DNA of 64,000 bases from Cellulomonas sp. KRMCY2 (lineage in GTDB: Bacteria > Actinomycetota > Actinomycetes > Actinomycetales > Cellulomonadaceae). The position numbers were made by a program, and so were the translations under genes. Numbering within the stretch: the first letter of the stretch is position 1; each line of letters starts with the position of its first letter. Shown here piece by piece: positions 46,099-54,861 of this stretch. The DNA lies in the NCBI RefSeq assembly GCF_000526515.1, contig NZ_JAGF01000001.1, forward strand, positions 1,860,001-1,924,000, given 5' to 3'. The notes beneath the pieces are model-generated. The model searched no databases. It worked only from the letters and a program-made list of their open reading frames with translations, and had not been told where the DNA came from.

Positions 46099-46112
46099 TT
46101 ATAACGTTTCAA
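46099..46112. promoter_or_regulatory. LacI-type operator A (before the LldD-family gene)
   Basis: TTATAACGTTTCAA is an imperfect palindrome around a central CG. On the minus strand it includes TATAAC, a likely -10 box of the LldD-family gene. The half-site CG-TTTCAA recurs in boxes B, D and E of this window. Confidence 0.6.
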
Positions 46113-46233
46113 ACCGTGACGCACCGCAGTCGGCCAGATGGCCCGATCGCGCGTGACGTACCGAGCCACGCGCCACGGGCGGTCGGGTGCCCACGAGCGA
46201 CCTGGGCTCGGAGGCTCCAGACGGTCGAGATGC

Positions 46234-46247
46234 TTGTAACGATTCAA
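46234..46247. promoter_or_regulatory. LacI-type operator B (between divergent LldD and transporter genes)
   Basis: TTGTAACGATTCAA is a near-palindrome around CG. It lies about 120-140 bp from box A and 50 bp upstream of box C, so one regulator could bridge sites in the divergent control region. Confidence 0.6.
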
Positions 46248-46265
46248 TCTCGCCGCCCGGCGGTC

Positions 46266-46310
46266 TTGACGTGCCTCGGAGGGCGTCCATACGCTGGGGA
46301 AGCGTTTTCC
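46266..46310 (+). promoter_or_regulatory. Promoter of the second sugar ABC operon with LacI-type operator C
   Basis: TTGACG (46266-46271), an 18-nt spacer and TACGCT (46290-46295) form a clear promoter. The palindrome GGGAAGCGTTTTCC (46297-46310) begins one base after the -10 box and covers the expected transcription start, the classic place for a LacI repressor. It resembles box F at 59686 and differs slightly from boxes A, B, D and E. Confidence 0.65.
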
Positions 46311-46333
46311 GACGAGCAAGGAGGCTCACGACG

Positions 46334-47671
46334 ATGAAACGATCCATCCTCAAGCTGGCGGGACTGGCTGCTGCCGCCGCACTCACGCTGACGGCCTGCA
46401 GTGGCGCTGACACCGCCGAGGCCCCGGACGCCGCCGACGGCACGGCCGAGGCCACCGAGGCGAGCAGCGACGAACCCGTGACCCTCACCGTCACCTGGTG
46501 GGGCAACGACGACCGTGCCGCGCGGTACGAGGAAGCCCTGGCGCTCTTCGAGGCCGAGCACCAGAACATCACGATCCAGCCCTCCTTCACGGACTGGCCC
46601 AACTACTGGCCCGCGCGGGCCACCGAGGCCGCAGGCGGCAGCCTCCCCGACGTCGTGCAGATGGACCTGTCCTACCTGCGTCAGTTCGGTGCGACCGGTC
46701 AGCTGTACGACCTCGACGAGCTCCTCGGGGCCGGCATCGACGTCTCGGGCATGGCCGAGACGCTGCTGCCGTCCGGGCAGATCGACGGCACGACGTACGC
46801 CGTCCCGATCAGCACGAACGCCTTCGCGATGTTCTACAACCCGGCGATCCTCGCGTCCGCCGGGGTCGAGGCGCCCGGCGAGATGCAGACCTGGGCGGAG
46901 TACAACGACTTCCTCCGCCAGGTCAGCGAGGCGGGTGTCACCACCGCGGACGGCAACCTGGTCCACGGGGGCGCGGACTACACCGCCACGTTCTGGATCT
47001 TCATCCACTGGCTCAACCAGCAGGGCAAGGACGTCTTCACCGAGGACGGCCAGCTTGCGTTCACCGAGGACGACCTGCGCGAGTGGTGGAACCTGACGGC
47101 AGACCTGCGGGCCGACGGCGTCACGTTCCCGGCCGATCGTGCCACGCAGCTGCTCCCGCTGGGTCCGTTCGACTCCCTGGAGACCGGCTCCGAGATGAGC
47201 TGGGACAACTTCATCGCCGGCTACCTGACGAACTCCGGCGCCGAGTCCCTCGAGATGATGCCGATCCCGTCGGACGACCCGGGCAACCTCGGGCTGTTCC
47301 TCAAGCCCTCGATGCTCTACTCGATCGGAGCGAACTCCGAGCACCCCGCGGAGGCCGCACTGCTGATCGACTTCCTCGTGAACGACCCGGCCGTCGCCGA
47401 GGTCTTCGGCACCTCGCAGGGCCTGCGCGCCTCGAGCCTCCAGCGGGACGCGGTCACACTCGAGGGTGCCGACGCCCAGGTCGCGGCCTACGAGGAGTCC
47501 ATCGCCGAGTACCTGCAGGAGTCCCCGCCGCCGCCCATCCAGGGCTTCGGCACCCTCGAGACCCGCTTCCGCGAGATCTCCGAGGAGATCAACTACGGCA
47601 GCACCAGTGTCGACGACGCCGTGAGCCAGTGGTTCAGCGAGGCTCAGCAGACCATCGCCGACAACAGCTGA
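46334..47671 (+). CDS. Carbohydrate ABC transporter solute-binding lipoprotein
   Basis: The 445-residue protein starts at ATG 46334 (AAGGAGG upstream). Its lipoprotein signal peptide ends LTLTAC with Cys22, followed by an Ala/Glu/Asp-rich linker. The mature part has VTLTVTWWGNDDRAARYEEA, DVVQMDLSYLRQFGATGQLY and IDGTTYAVPISTNAFAMFYN, a family-1 oligosaccharide binder. Co-location with a GH112 phosphorylase suggests a galactosyl-disaccharide ligand, but that is inference. It is first in its operon and lies under LacI-type boxes. Confidence 0.9.
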   Translation: MKRSILKLAGLAAAAALTLTACSGADTAEAPDAADGTAEATEASSDEPVTLTVTWWGNDDRAARYEEALALFEAEHQNITIQPSFTDWPNYWPARATEAAGGSLPDVVQMDLSYLRQFGATGQLYDLDELLGAGIDVSGMAETLLPSGQIDGTTYAVPISTNAFAMFYNPAILASAGVEAPGEMQTWAEYNDFLRQVSEAGVTTADGNLVHGGADYTATFWIFIHWLNQQGKDVFTEDGQLAFTEDDLREWWNLTADLRADGVTFPADRATQLLPLGPFDSLETGSEMSWDNFIAGYLTNSGAESLEMMPIPSDDPGNLGLFLKPSMLYSIGANSEHPAEAALLIDFLVNDPAVAEVFGTSQGLRASSLQRDAVTLEGADAQVAAYEESIAEYLQESPPPPIQGFGTLETRFREISEEINYGSTSVDDAVSQWFSEAQQTIADNS

Positions 47672-47702
47672 CCCGAGGGTCATTCTCGAACGGACAACCG
47701 CG

Positions 47703-48671
47703 ATGACCCCCGACAAGCTCTTCGTCGACCGGATCCACAGCGGGGACGTCCAGTCCCCGGCGGGACCGACGCCCGCGCGGCGTCGGCCCCGCCGGGGCGA
47801 GGCCCGCGCCGGCTACGCCTTCCTCGCCCCCTGGCTGCTCGGCTTCTTCCTGCTGACCGCCGGGCCGATGGTGGCCTCCCTCGTGCTGGCCTTCACGGAC
47901 TACGACCTGTTCAACGCGCCGACGTTCGTCGGCATCGACAACTTCACGCGCCTGTTCGCCGACCAGCGCTACCTCGCCTCGCTCAAGGTGACCGGCCTCT
48001 ATGTGCTCCTCGGCACACCGATCAAGCTCGCCTCGTCCCTCGCCGTGGCGATGCTGCTCAACAACGCCTTCAGCGCCAAGGGCTTCTACCGTTCGGCCTT
48101 CTACCTGCCGTCCCTCGTCGGTGCGAGCGTCTCGGTCGCGATCGTCTGGAAGGCGATGTTCATCGACGGCGGGATCGTCGACCGGATCGGCCAGGGCTTC
48201 GGCCTCGAGGCCGGTGGCTGGGTCGGCGACCCGGGCAAGACCATGCCGATGTTCGTCCTGCTGACCGTCTGGCAGTTCGGCGCTCCGATGGTGATCTTCC
48301 TCGCCGGTCTCAAGCAGGTGCCCGCCGAGCTCTACGAGGCGGCGGCCGTCGACGGCGCAGGCCCGGTACGGAAGTTCCTCGCCATCACGCTTCCGATGCT
48401 CTCGCCGGTGCTCTTCTTCAACCTGCTCCTGGAGACGATCCACTCGTTCCAGATCTTCGCGTCGGCCTTCATCATCTCGGGCGGCTCGGGTGGCCCGGCC
48501 AACTCGACGCTCTTCTACACCCTCTACCTCTACATCCGCGGGTTCGCCGACTTCAAGATGGGCTACGCCTCCGCGATGGCCTGGATCCTGGTCATGGTCG
48601 TCGGCCTGGTCACGCTGGTGTTCTTCAAGTCCTCGAAGCTCTGGGTCCACTACAGCGGGGAAGAGAAGTGA
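47703..48671 (+). CDS. Sugar ABC transporter permease (MalF type)
   Basis: The 322-residue permease has six membrane helices, starting in AGYAFLAPWLLGFFLLTAGP. The EAA loop is YEAAAVDGAGPVRKFLAITL. A basic cytoplasmic head precedes helix 1. It follows the binding-protein gene by 31 bp and overlaps the next permease (GTGA). No ATPase gene is present, so a shared ATPase is again implied. Confidence 0.93.
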   Translation: MTPDKLFVDRIHSGDVQSPAGPTPARRRPRRGEARAGYAFLAPWLLGFFLLTAGPMVASLVLAFTDYDLFNAPTFVGIDNFTRLFADQRYLASLKVTGLYVLLGTPIKLASSLAVAMLLNNAFSAKGFYRSAFYLPSLVGASVSVAIVWKAMFIDGGIVDRIGQGFGLEAGGWVGDPGKTMPMFVLLTVWQFGAPMVIFLAGLKQVPAELYEAAAVDGAGPVRKFLAITLPMLSPVLFFNLLLETIHSFQIFASAFIISGGSGGPANSTLFYTLYLYIRGFADFKMGYASAMAWILVMVVGLVTLVFFKSSKLWVHYSGEEK

Positions 48672-49588
48672 GCGCCGTGAGCACGCCGACGACTGTGAGC
48701 ACCAACCCGCCCCGGCGGGCGCCCGCGAAGGCACGCCCGACGGGGCTCCGGGGCCGAGGTCCGCGGCGTGCGCTGGTGTTCCACGTGCTGTCGCTCGCCC
48801 TGCTGGCGGTGGTGCTCTACCCGGTGATCTGGATGCTCGTGTCGTCCTTCCGGCCGACTGCCGAGATCATCGGCAACGTCAGCCTCTTCCCGGACGAGGT
48901 GTCCTTCGACAACTACGCCAGGGCCCTGAGCGGGATCGGCGGGGTGTCCTTCTGGACGTTCTTCAAGAACTCGCTCATCCTCGCGGTGGGCTCCGTGGTC
49001 GGGATCACGATCTCAGGCTCCCTGAGCGCGTACGCGCTGGCCCGGATCCGGTTCCCCGGTCGCAACCTGTGGTTCGGCCTGATGATCGCGACGCTCCTGC
49101 TGCCGTTCCACGTCGTGATCATCCCGCAGTACATCGTCTACAACAGCCTCGGCCTGGTGAACTCGTTCTGGCCGCTGCTGCTGGGCAAGTTCCTCGCCGC
49201 CGAGGCCTTCTTCGTGTTCCTCATGGTGCAGTTCATGCGCAACCTGCCGCGTGAGCTGGACGAGGCGGCTCGCATCGACGGCGCCGGTCACCTGCGGATC
49301 TACCGCTCGATCATGCTGCCGCTGATGAAGCCGGCGCTCGTGACGTCCTCGATCTTCGCCTTCATCTGGTCGTGGAACGACTTCTTCGGGCCGCTGCTCT
49401 TCCTCAAGGACCCGGCGCTGTACTCGTTGCCCATCGCGCTGCGGCTGTACGTCGACCAGACCAGCACGTCCGACTACGGCGCGCAGATGGCGATGGCCGT
49501 CCTGGCCCTGGTGCCGGTGATCCTGTTCTTCATCATCTTCCAGCGGCACCTCGTCGAAGGCGTCGCGACCCAGGGTCTGAAGGGCTGA
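48668..49588 (+). CDS. Sugar ABC transporter permease (MalG type)
   Basis: The 306-residue permease has six membrane helices (first LSLALLAVVLYPVIWMLVSS). The EAA loop is DEAARIDGAGHLRIYRSIML, and the C-terminal part reads WSWNDFFGPLLFLKDPALYS. The GTG start overlaps the upstream stop. It forms the channel with the MalF-type subunit. Confidence 0.93.
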   Translation: MSAVSTPTTVSTNPPRRAPAKARPTGLRGRGPRRALVFHVLSLALLAVVLYPVIWMLVSSFRPTAEIIGNVSLFPDEVSFDNYARALSGIGGVSFWTFFKNSLILAVGSVVGITISGSLSAYALARIRFPGRNLWFGLMIATLLLPFHVVIIPQYIVYNSLGLVNSFWPLLLGKFLAAEAFFVFLMVQFMRNLPRELDEAARIDGAGHLRIYRSIMLPLMKPALVTSSIFAFIWSWNDFFGPLLFLKDPALYSLPIALRLYVDQTSTSDYGAQMAMAVLALVPVILFFIIFQRHLVEGVATQGLKG

Positions 49589-49591
49589 GCG

Positions 49592-50326
49592 ATGGCGCGG
49601 GTCGACCCTGCAGCGCCCGCCGGTCCCCGGTCCGGGCGGGTGGCACCCGAGCGGGTGCGGCAGCCGGGCAACCGCCGGACGCCGCTGCCGCACGGTTCGT
49701 CGTCGTTCGCCCTGCTCGCCGAGGTCCTGCTCGTCGGGCTGGTCGTCGCGATCCTGAGCATCCCGGTCCTGACCATTCTGCCGGCGCTCGCCGCGGGCGT
49801 GGTGCACCTGCGCCGGCACCTCGACGGGCGCGGCGACCGGGTTGCGGACCTGCTCCGGCTGTTCGTCGTGGCCTGCCGAGGGGTGTGGCTGGTGTCGATC
49901 GCCGGGGTCGGGGCCGTCCTCGTCCTCGGGTTCAACATCTGGCTGCTCCGGACGGCGGCCGCCGACGCGTTCCGGCTTCCCGGCGTCGCGTCGGGGGTCG
50001 TGCTCGCGGCACTCGCCGTGGTGCTCCTGCGCAGTGCGGGCGGATGGCGACCGGGGTCGGCCTGGTGGCCCGCCGTCCGGGCGGCCGCGCGGCGGAGCCG
50101 GGACGACCTGCGCGGTACCGGGATGCTCCTGATCGCCCTCGTGCTCGCCGGCGTGATCGTGTGGATGCTCGTGCCGCTGGCCCTGGTCGTCGGCGGCCTG
50201 CTGGCGCTGGCGGTGCTGGCCGTCGAACGGCATGCGGACGGCGGTAGTCTCGCCCCGACGGAAGGCGCTTTCCTGACCCGAACACCGACACGCACTGACA
50301 CCCCTGACACGCCTGACACGCACTGA
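49592..50326 (+). CDS. Small membrane protein of the sugar-uptake operon (YesL-like)
   Basis: The 244-residue protein has about five membrane helices with the pattern LLVGLVVAILSIPVLTILPA, AGVVHLRRHLDGRGD and a later helix pair near its C-terminus. It resembles DUF624/YesL-type proteins that often accompany solute-binding-protein operons; their role is unknown. It lies 3 bp after the MalG-type gene and 21 bp before the Gfo/Idh gene. The C-terminus is a Thr/Asp/Pro repeat (DTPDTPDTH). Confidence 0.7.
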   Translation: MARVDPAAPAGPRSGRVAPERVRQPGNRRTPLPHGSSSFALLAEVLLVGLVVAILSIPVLTILPALAAGVVHLRRHLDGRGDRVADLLRLFVVACRGVWLVSIAGVGAVLVLGFNIWLLRTAAADAFRLPGVASGVVLAALAVVLLRSAGGWRPGSAWWPAVRAAARRSRDDLRGTGMLLIALVLAGVIVWMLVPLALVVGGLLALAVLAVERHADGGSLAPTEGAFLTRTPTRTDTPDTPDTH

Positions 50327-50347
50327 CGCTCACCACCGAGGACGACC

Positions 50348-51724
50348 GTGACCAAGATGCCCGTGACCAGTACGCCCGTGAGCAGCACGCCTGTGACACA
50401 GCGACGACGCTACGCAGTGGCCGGCACCGGCCACCGTGCCTGGATGTACATCGACGCGATCCTCGGCGAGCACGCCGACGTCGCCGAGCTCGTGGCCTGG
50501 TGCGAGCCCAACCCGACCCGCATCGACTACTACGACGCCCTGGTCGCCGGACGCGGCGGTGCGGCAGCGCTGCCGCGCTACACCCCGGACGCCCTCGAGC
50601 AGATGATCGACGAGCAGCGCGTCGACGTCGTGGTCGTGACCGCACCGGACCACACGCACGCCGACCTGGTCTCGCGCACCCTCGCCGCCGGCGCCGACAC
50701 CGTGGTGGAGAAGCCCCTGACGATCGACGCCGCGGGCTGCCGGACCATCACCGGCGCCGTCGCGGCCACCGCGCGGGACGTCGTGATGACCTTCAACTAC
50801 CGCTATGCCCCGCGCAACAGCTCGCTCAAGGAGGTCATCGCCTCGGGTGTGATCGGCACGGTGAGCTCCGTGCACTTCGAGTGGGCGTTGGACACGGTGC
50901 ACGGTGCGGACTACTTCCGGCGCTGGCACCGCGAGAAGGACCGTTCCGGTGGCCTGCTGGTCCACAAGTCGAGCCATCACTTCGACCTGGTCAACTGGTG
51001 GCTCGCCGACACCCCCGAGCGGGTCTACGCGAGCGGAGCCCTGCGGTTCTACGGAGCCGACGCGGCGGCGTCGCGAGGCATGGGCCCGCGCCCGGAGCGC
51101 GGGACCGGCCATGCCGAGGACCCGTGGTGCCTCGACCTGAACCAGGACCCGCGGCTCAAGGCCCTGTACCTGGACGCCGAGCACCACGACGGCTACCGGC
51201 GTGACCAGGACGTCTTCGGTCCCGGCATCACCATCGAGGACACGATGTCCGTCCTGGTCGACTACCGCGGTGGTGCGACCCTGACCTACTCGCTCAACGC
51301 GCACTCCCCGTGGGAGGGCTACACGGTCACCGTCAACGGGACGGCGGGCCGGGCCGAGCTCTCGGTCGTCGAGCGGGGATCGGTCGAGCTCGACGAGGAC
51401 GGCCGCGCCGTGCTCGACCCGAGCGCGACCCCGGGTGCGTTCGCCGGCGACGTGCTGCGTCCGATCGGCGACCACCTCCTGGTGCAGAAGCACTGGGAGC
51501 GCGCCACCGAGCACGCCATCCCGGCGGGGATCGGCGGGCACGGTGGTGGCGACGCGATCCTGCTCGCCGACGTGTTCCGTGGACCGGGCGCCGACGCGCT
51601 CGGGCGCCCGGCCGGGTACCTCGACGGAGTCCGCGCCGTCGCCGTCGGCATCGCGGCGAACGAGTCCATGCGCACCCGCCAGGCCGTGGCGATCGCCGAC
51701 CTCGACCTCGGTACCGTCCTGTGA
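50348..51724 (+). CDS. Gfo/Idh/MocA-family oxidoreductase (large form)
   Basis: The 458-residue NAD(P)-dependent sugar oxidoreductase has the Rossmann motif YAVAGTGHRAWMYIDAIL, VVVTAPDHTHADLV, the catalytic lysine in VVEKPLTIDAAGC and the active-site histidines in LVHKSSHHFDLVNWWL. Extra C-terminal segments make it longer than typical 330-380-residue members. Proteins of this size often act on glycosides or sugar acids. It is coupled to the PmoA-like gene (GTGA). Confidence 0.9.
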   Translation: MTKMPVTSTPVSSTPVTQRRRYAVAGTGHRAWMYIDAILGEHADVAELVAWCEPNPTRIDYYDALVAGRGGAAALPRYTPDALEQMIDEQRVDVVVVTAPDHTHADLVSRTLAAGADTVVEKPLTIDAAGCRTITGAVAATARDVVMTFNYRYAPRNSSLKEVIASGVIGTVSSVHFEWALDTVHGADYFRRWHREKDRSGGLLVHKSSHHFDLVNWWLADTPERVYASGALRFYGADAAASRGMGPRPERGTGHAEDPWCLDLNQDPRLKALYLDAEHHDGYRRDQDVFGPGITIEDTMSVLVDYRGGATLTYSLNAHSPWEGYTVTVNGTAGRAELSVVERGSVELDEDGRAVLDPSATPGAFAGDVLRPIGDHLLVQKHWERATEHAIPAGIGGHGGGDAILLADVFRGPGADALGRPAGYLDGVRAVAVGIAANESMRTRQAVAIADLDLGTVL

Positions 51725-52677
51725 CGCGCCGACTGACCGTCCGGCACGACCTGGACCGCTCGGTCCAGGTCGCCTGCGACGGGCAGCCGCTGCTCACCTA
51801 CGTCTACCGACCGGACGACGTGCAGCTGGAGTCCCCGCGGCCCTACTTCCACCCGCTGCACACGCTCGGCGGCGACCTGATGAGCCTGTTCCGTCCGCAC
51901 GACCACGTCTGGCACAAGGGCATCGCCTGGTCGCTGCCCGACGTCGGGCCGCACAACTTCTGGGGTGGGCCCAACTACGTCCACGGGCAGGGCTATGTCC
52001 AGCTCGAGAACGACGGGTCGATGGATCACGACCGCTTCACGGCCATGGCGGTCGACGACGACGGCGTCCGGGTCGCGCACGACCTCGTGTGGCACGCCCA
52101 GCCCACCCCGGGCCAGGCGGTCGGTGACGAGGTCGTCCGCGAGTCCCGATCCTTCGGCGTGACGGTGCCCGCGGCCGCCGAGGGCGTGTGGGTGCTGACC
52201 TTCGCGTCGGCGATCACCAACATCAGCGGTGCGCACCTCGACATCGGCTCGCCGACGACCAAGGGGCGCGAGAACGCCGGCTACGGCGGACTGTTCTGGC
52301 GCGGGCCGCGGTCCTTCACCGGTGGCACGATCCTCGCCCCGGGGCACGCGGGGGGCGAGGAGATCCGCGGGACGCGCGCCGGGTGGATGGGCTTCACCGG
52401 TCAGCACGACGGGACCGCGAGGCACTCGACGCTCGTCATGGTCGACGACGCGGCCAACCCGCAGCACCCGCCGCAGTGGTTCATGCGCAACGAGTGGTTC
52501 GCGGGGGTCAACCCCGCACCGTTCTTCAGCGCGGAGGTGCCGTTCGGGCCCGGCGCGGCGCTGACGTTCCGGTACGCCGTGGTCATCGCCGACGGCGGAG
52601 CCGACCCGGACCGTGGTGCGGAGCTCGCCGCGCTCGGCCGGGTGGCCCTGGCCGGGCTGATGGGTGAGGAGCACTGA
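51721..52677 (+). CDS. PmoA-like (DUF6807) protein
   Basis: The 318-residue protein matches the PmoA/DUF6807 family often found next to Gfo/Idh genes: YVYRPDDVQLESPRPYFHPL, RPHDHVWHKGIAWSLPDVGP, NFWGGPNYVHGQGYVQ and PQWFMRNEWFAGVNPAPFFS. The histidine-rich segment HDHVWHKG suggests a metal or active site. The biochemical role is unproven. GTG 51721 overlaps the Gfo/Idh stop, and the last codons lie in a 17-bp repeat shared with the next gene start. Confidence 0.85.
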   Translation: MTRRLTVRHDLDRSVQVACDGQPLLTYVYRPDDVQLESPRPYFHPLHTLGGDLMSLFRPHDHVWHKGIAWSLPDVGPHNFWGGPNYVHGQGYVQLENDGSMDHDRFTAMAVDDDGVRVAHDLVWHAQPTPGQAVGDEVVRESRSFGVTVPAAAEGVWVLTFASAITNISGAHLDIGSPTTKGRENAGYGGLFWRGPRSFTGGTILAPGHAGGEEIRGTRAGWMGFTGQHDGTARHSTLVMVDDAANPQHPPQWFMRNEWFAGVNPAPFFSAEVPFGPGAALTFRYAVVIADGGADPDRGAELAALGRVALAGLMGEEH

Positions 52678-52707
52678 TGGGTGCGGAGCGCTGATGGGTG
52701 CGACGGG
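52657..52707. repeat. Three tandem 17-bp units spanning a stop, a mini-ORF and a start
   Basis: CTGATGGGTG plus 7 bases occurs at 52657, 52674 and 52691. Because 17 is not a multiple of three, each copy is read in a different frame. The first encodes the PmoA-like C-terminus (LMGEEH then stop). The second encodes a five-codon ORF, MGAER. The third encodes the GH112 N-terminus (MGATG). Both junctions are TGATG stop/start overlaps. Confidence 0.85.
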
Positions 52708-54859
52708 ACCGTCGACCGGTGGGTTCACCCTTCCGGGCGAGGCGGGCCACGAGGACTACACCCTGGCGATGGCCGAGCGGTGGGGCGCCGACGTCATCCG
52801 CGACTCGGACGGGACGAGCCTCTCGCGCGAGATCCTCGACTCGGGACTCGGCATCTACTCGACCCTGTGCCTCGTCCGCGAGGACAACGAGTGGGCCACG
52901 GCCCATCCCGACAAGCTCCAGCAGAACTTCCTCATGACCACCCCGGTGACCGCAGACAGTGACGAGGTCACGATCGACCTGCTCGCCGGCTACTCGCGGG
53001 ACCAGTTCGTGGTCGACGACCGGGACGGGCTCGAGCTCTGGCAGGTCTTCGACCGGACGACCGGCGTCGAGGTCCGGCCCGAGCGGTGGGAGCTCGTCGA
53101 GGGTGGCCGCGTCACCGTGCACGGAGCGGAGGCCTGGCACACCTACACCGTCAACTTCCTCGTGACGCGGATCTGGGAAGAGATCTCGATGTACAACCAC
53201 GTCACCAACGGCTGGGGCGATCGCGAGCACCTGCGCGCCGTCGAGCCCCGCGACCCCGAGGTCCGCGAGCACCTGCTCGCCTGGCTCGAGCAGTGGTGCG
53301 TCGACCACCCCGACACCACCGTGGTCCGGTTCACCTCGCTGTTCTACAACTTCGCCTGGTTCTGGGGCGACGACCCGCAGCTGCCGCACGTGTACGCCGA
53401 CTGGGGCTCCTACGACTTCACGGTCAACCCTGTCGCCCTGCGGGAGTTCCGCGCCACGACGGGCCTGACGATCACGTCCGAGGACTTCGTCAACGCCGGC
53501 CGCTACACCTCGACCCACAACCCGCCGTCGGGCGTCTACCGCGCCTGGATGGCCTTCGTGCAGGACTTCGTGCTCGACCTCGGTCGGCAGTGTGTCGAGA
53601 TCGTGCACCGGCACGGCAAGCAGGCGTACGTCTTCTACGACGACTCGTGGATCGGTCTCGAACCCTTCTCCGGGAGGTTCGCCGAGTACGGCTTCGACGG
53701 GTTGATCAAGGCCGTCTTCTCCGGCTACGAGGCGCGGCTCTGTGCTGCGGCGGACGTGCCGACCCACGAGCTGCGGCTGCACCCCTACCTGTTCCCGATC
53801 GACCTCGAGGGCCGGCCCACCTTCGCGCCGGGCGGAGACCCGACGTCGGACGCGCGCGCCTGCTGGACCACTGTGCGCCGCGCCCTGCTCCGCGCACCGA
53901 TCGACCGCATCGGGCTGGGCGGCTACCTGAGCCTGACCGAGCCGTTCGAGGACTTCCAGGACTACGTCGCGCAGGTCGCCGCCGAGCACCGTCTCATCCG
54001 CGCCTTGCACGCCGAGGGCGCGCCGCACGCGTCGCCCGTGCGCGTCGGCGTCGTGACGGCGTGGGGAGCGCTGCGGACCTGGAGCACCTCGGGGCACCTG
54101 CACGAGAACCCCGACCTGCTGCTCACCCACGTGCTGGAGTCCCTCGCCGGGCTCCCGCTCCGGGTCACCTTCCACTCGCTCGCCGCGGTCGCGGCCGACG
54201 GCGTGCCCGGTGACATCGACGTGCTGGTCAACGCGGGCGACGCCGGGTCGGCGTGGTCGGGTGGCGACGCCTGGGCCGAACCCGCCCTGGTCAGCGCCGT
54301 GACCGCGTTCGTCGCGCGCGGCGGCGGGCTGGTCGGCCTCGGCCAGCCGTCGGCCACGGCCTTCTCGACCCGGTTCTTCCAGCTCGCCGACGTGCTGGGC
54401 GTCGACCAGGACACCGGCGACCGGATCCGCGTCATGGCGCGGACCTTCGACGTCGCGCCGACGCACCCGGTGCTCGACCACGGGGCCGACGTGGCGGGTC
54501 TGGCCCCGCGACCGGGGGTGTTCGTGACCCGCAGCGACGTGACGGTCCTCGCGGCTCACGGGACGAACCCGCTGGCCACGGCGGCCCGCTTCGGGGACGG
54601 GCGCGCCGTCTACCTCACCGGGCACCGCCACGGACCCACGGCCGCCCGTCGGCTGGAGAACGCGATCCTGTGGGCTGCGGGCACGGACCGTGGCGGGTGG
54701 TGGGCCCAGGACCCGCGGGCCGACGTGGCCGCGTTCCCGGCCTCGGGCCGCCTCGTCGTGGTCAGCGCCGCGGACGAACCGATCACGACGACGGTGCACG
54801 GCGGCACCCCCCGCACCGTGACCGTCGCACCGGGCGGGATGGTCACGCTCGCGATGTGA
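52694..54859 (+). CDS. GH112 galactosyl phosphorylase
   Basis: The 721-residue protein follows the GH112 family throughout: GGFTLPGEAGHEDYTLAMAE, WGADVIRDSDGTSLS, VTRIWEEISMYNHVTNGWGD, VVRFTSLFYNFAWFWGDD, AYVFYDDSWIGLEP (the catalytic-acid region), RLHPYLFPIDLEG and RRALLRAPIDRIGLGGYLSL. GH112 enzymes phosphorolyse beta-galactosides (lacto-N-biose/galacto-N-biose or galactosyl-rhamnose) to Gal-1-P. The substrate is not settled by motif. It is cytoplasmic, with no signal peptide, fed by the transporter upstream. The start is set by TGATG coupling. Confidence 0.9.
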   Translation: MGATGPSTGGFTLPGEAGHEDYTLAMAERWGADVIRDSDGTSLSREILDSGLGIYSTLCLVREDNEWATAHPDKLQQNFLMTTPVTADSDEVTIDLLAGYSRDQFVVDDRDGLELWQVFDRTTGVEVRPERWELVEGGRVTVHGAEAWHTYTVNFLVTRIWEEISMYNHVTNGWGDREHLRAVEPRDPEVREHLLAWLEQWCVDHPDTTVVRFTSLFYNFAWFWGDDPQLPHVYADWGSYDFTVNPVALREFRATTGLTITSEDFVNAGRYTSTHNPPSGVYRAWMAFVQDFVLDLGRQCVEIVHRHGKQAYVFYDDSWIGLEPFSGRFAEYGFDGLIKAVFSGYEARLCAAADVPTHELRLHPYLFPIDLEGRPTFAPGGDPTSDARACWTTVRRALLRAPIDRIGLGGYLSLTEPFEDFQDYVAQVAAEHRLIRALHAEGAPHASPVRVGVVTAWGALRTWSTSGHLHENPDLLLTHVLESLAGLPLRVTFHSLAAVAADGVPGDIDVLVNAGDAGSAWSGGDAWAEPALVSAVTAFVARGGGLVGLGQPSATAFSTRFFQLADVLGVDQDTGDRIRVMARTFDVAPTHPVLDHGADVAGLAPRPGVFVTRSDVTVLAAHGTNPLATAARFGDGRAVYLTGHRHGPTAARRLENAILWAAGTDRGGWWAQDPRADVAAFPASGRLVVVSAADEPITTTVHGGTPRTVTVAPGGMVTLAM

Positions 54860-54861
54860 GC

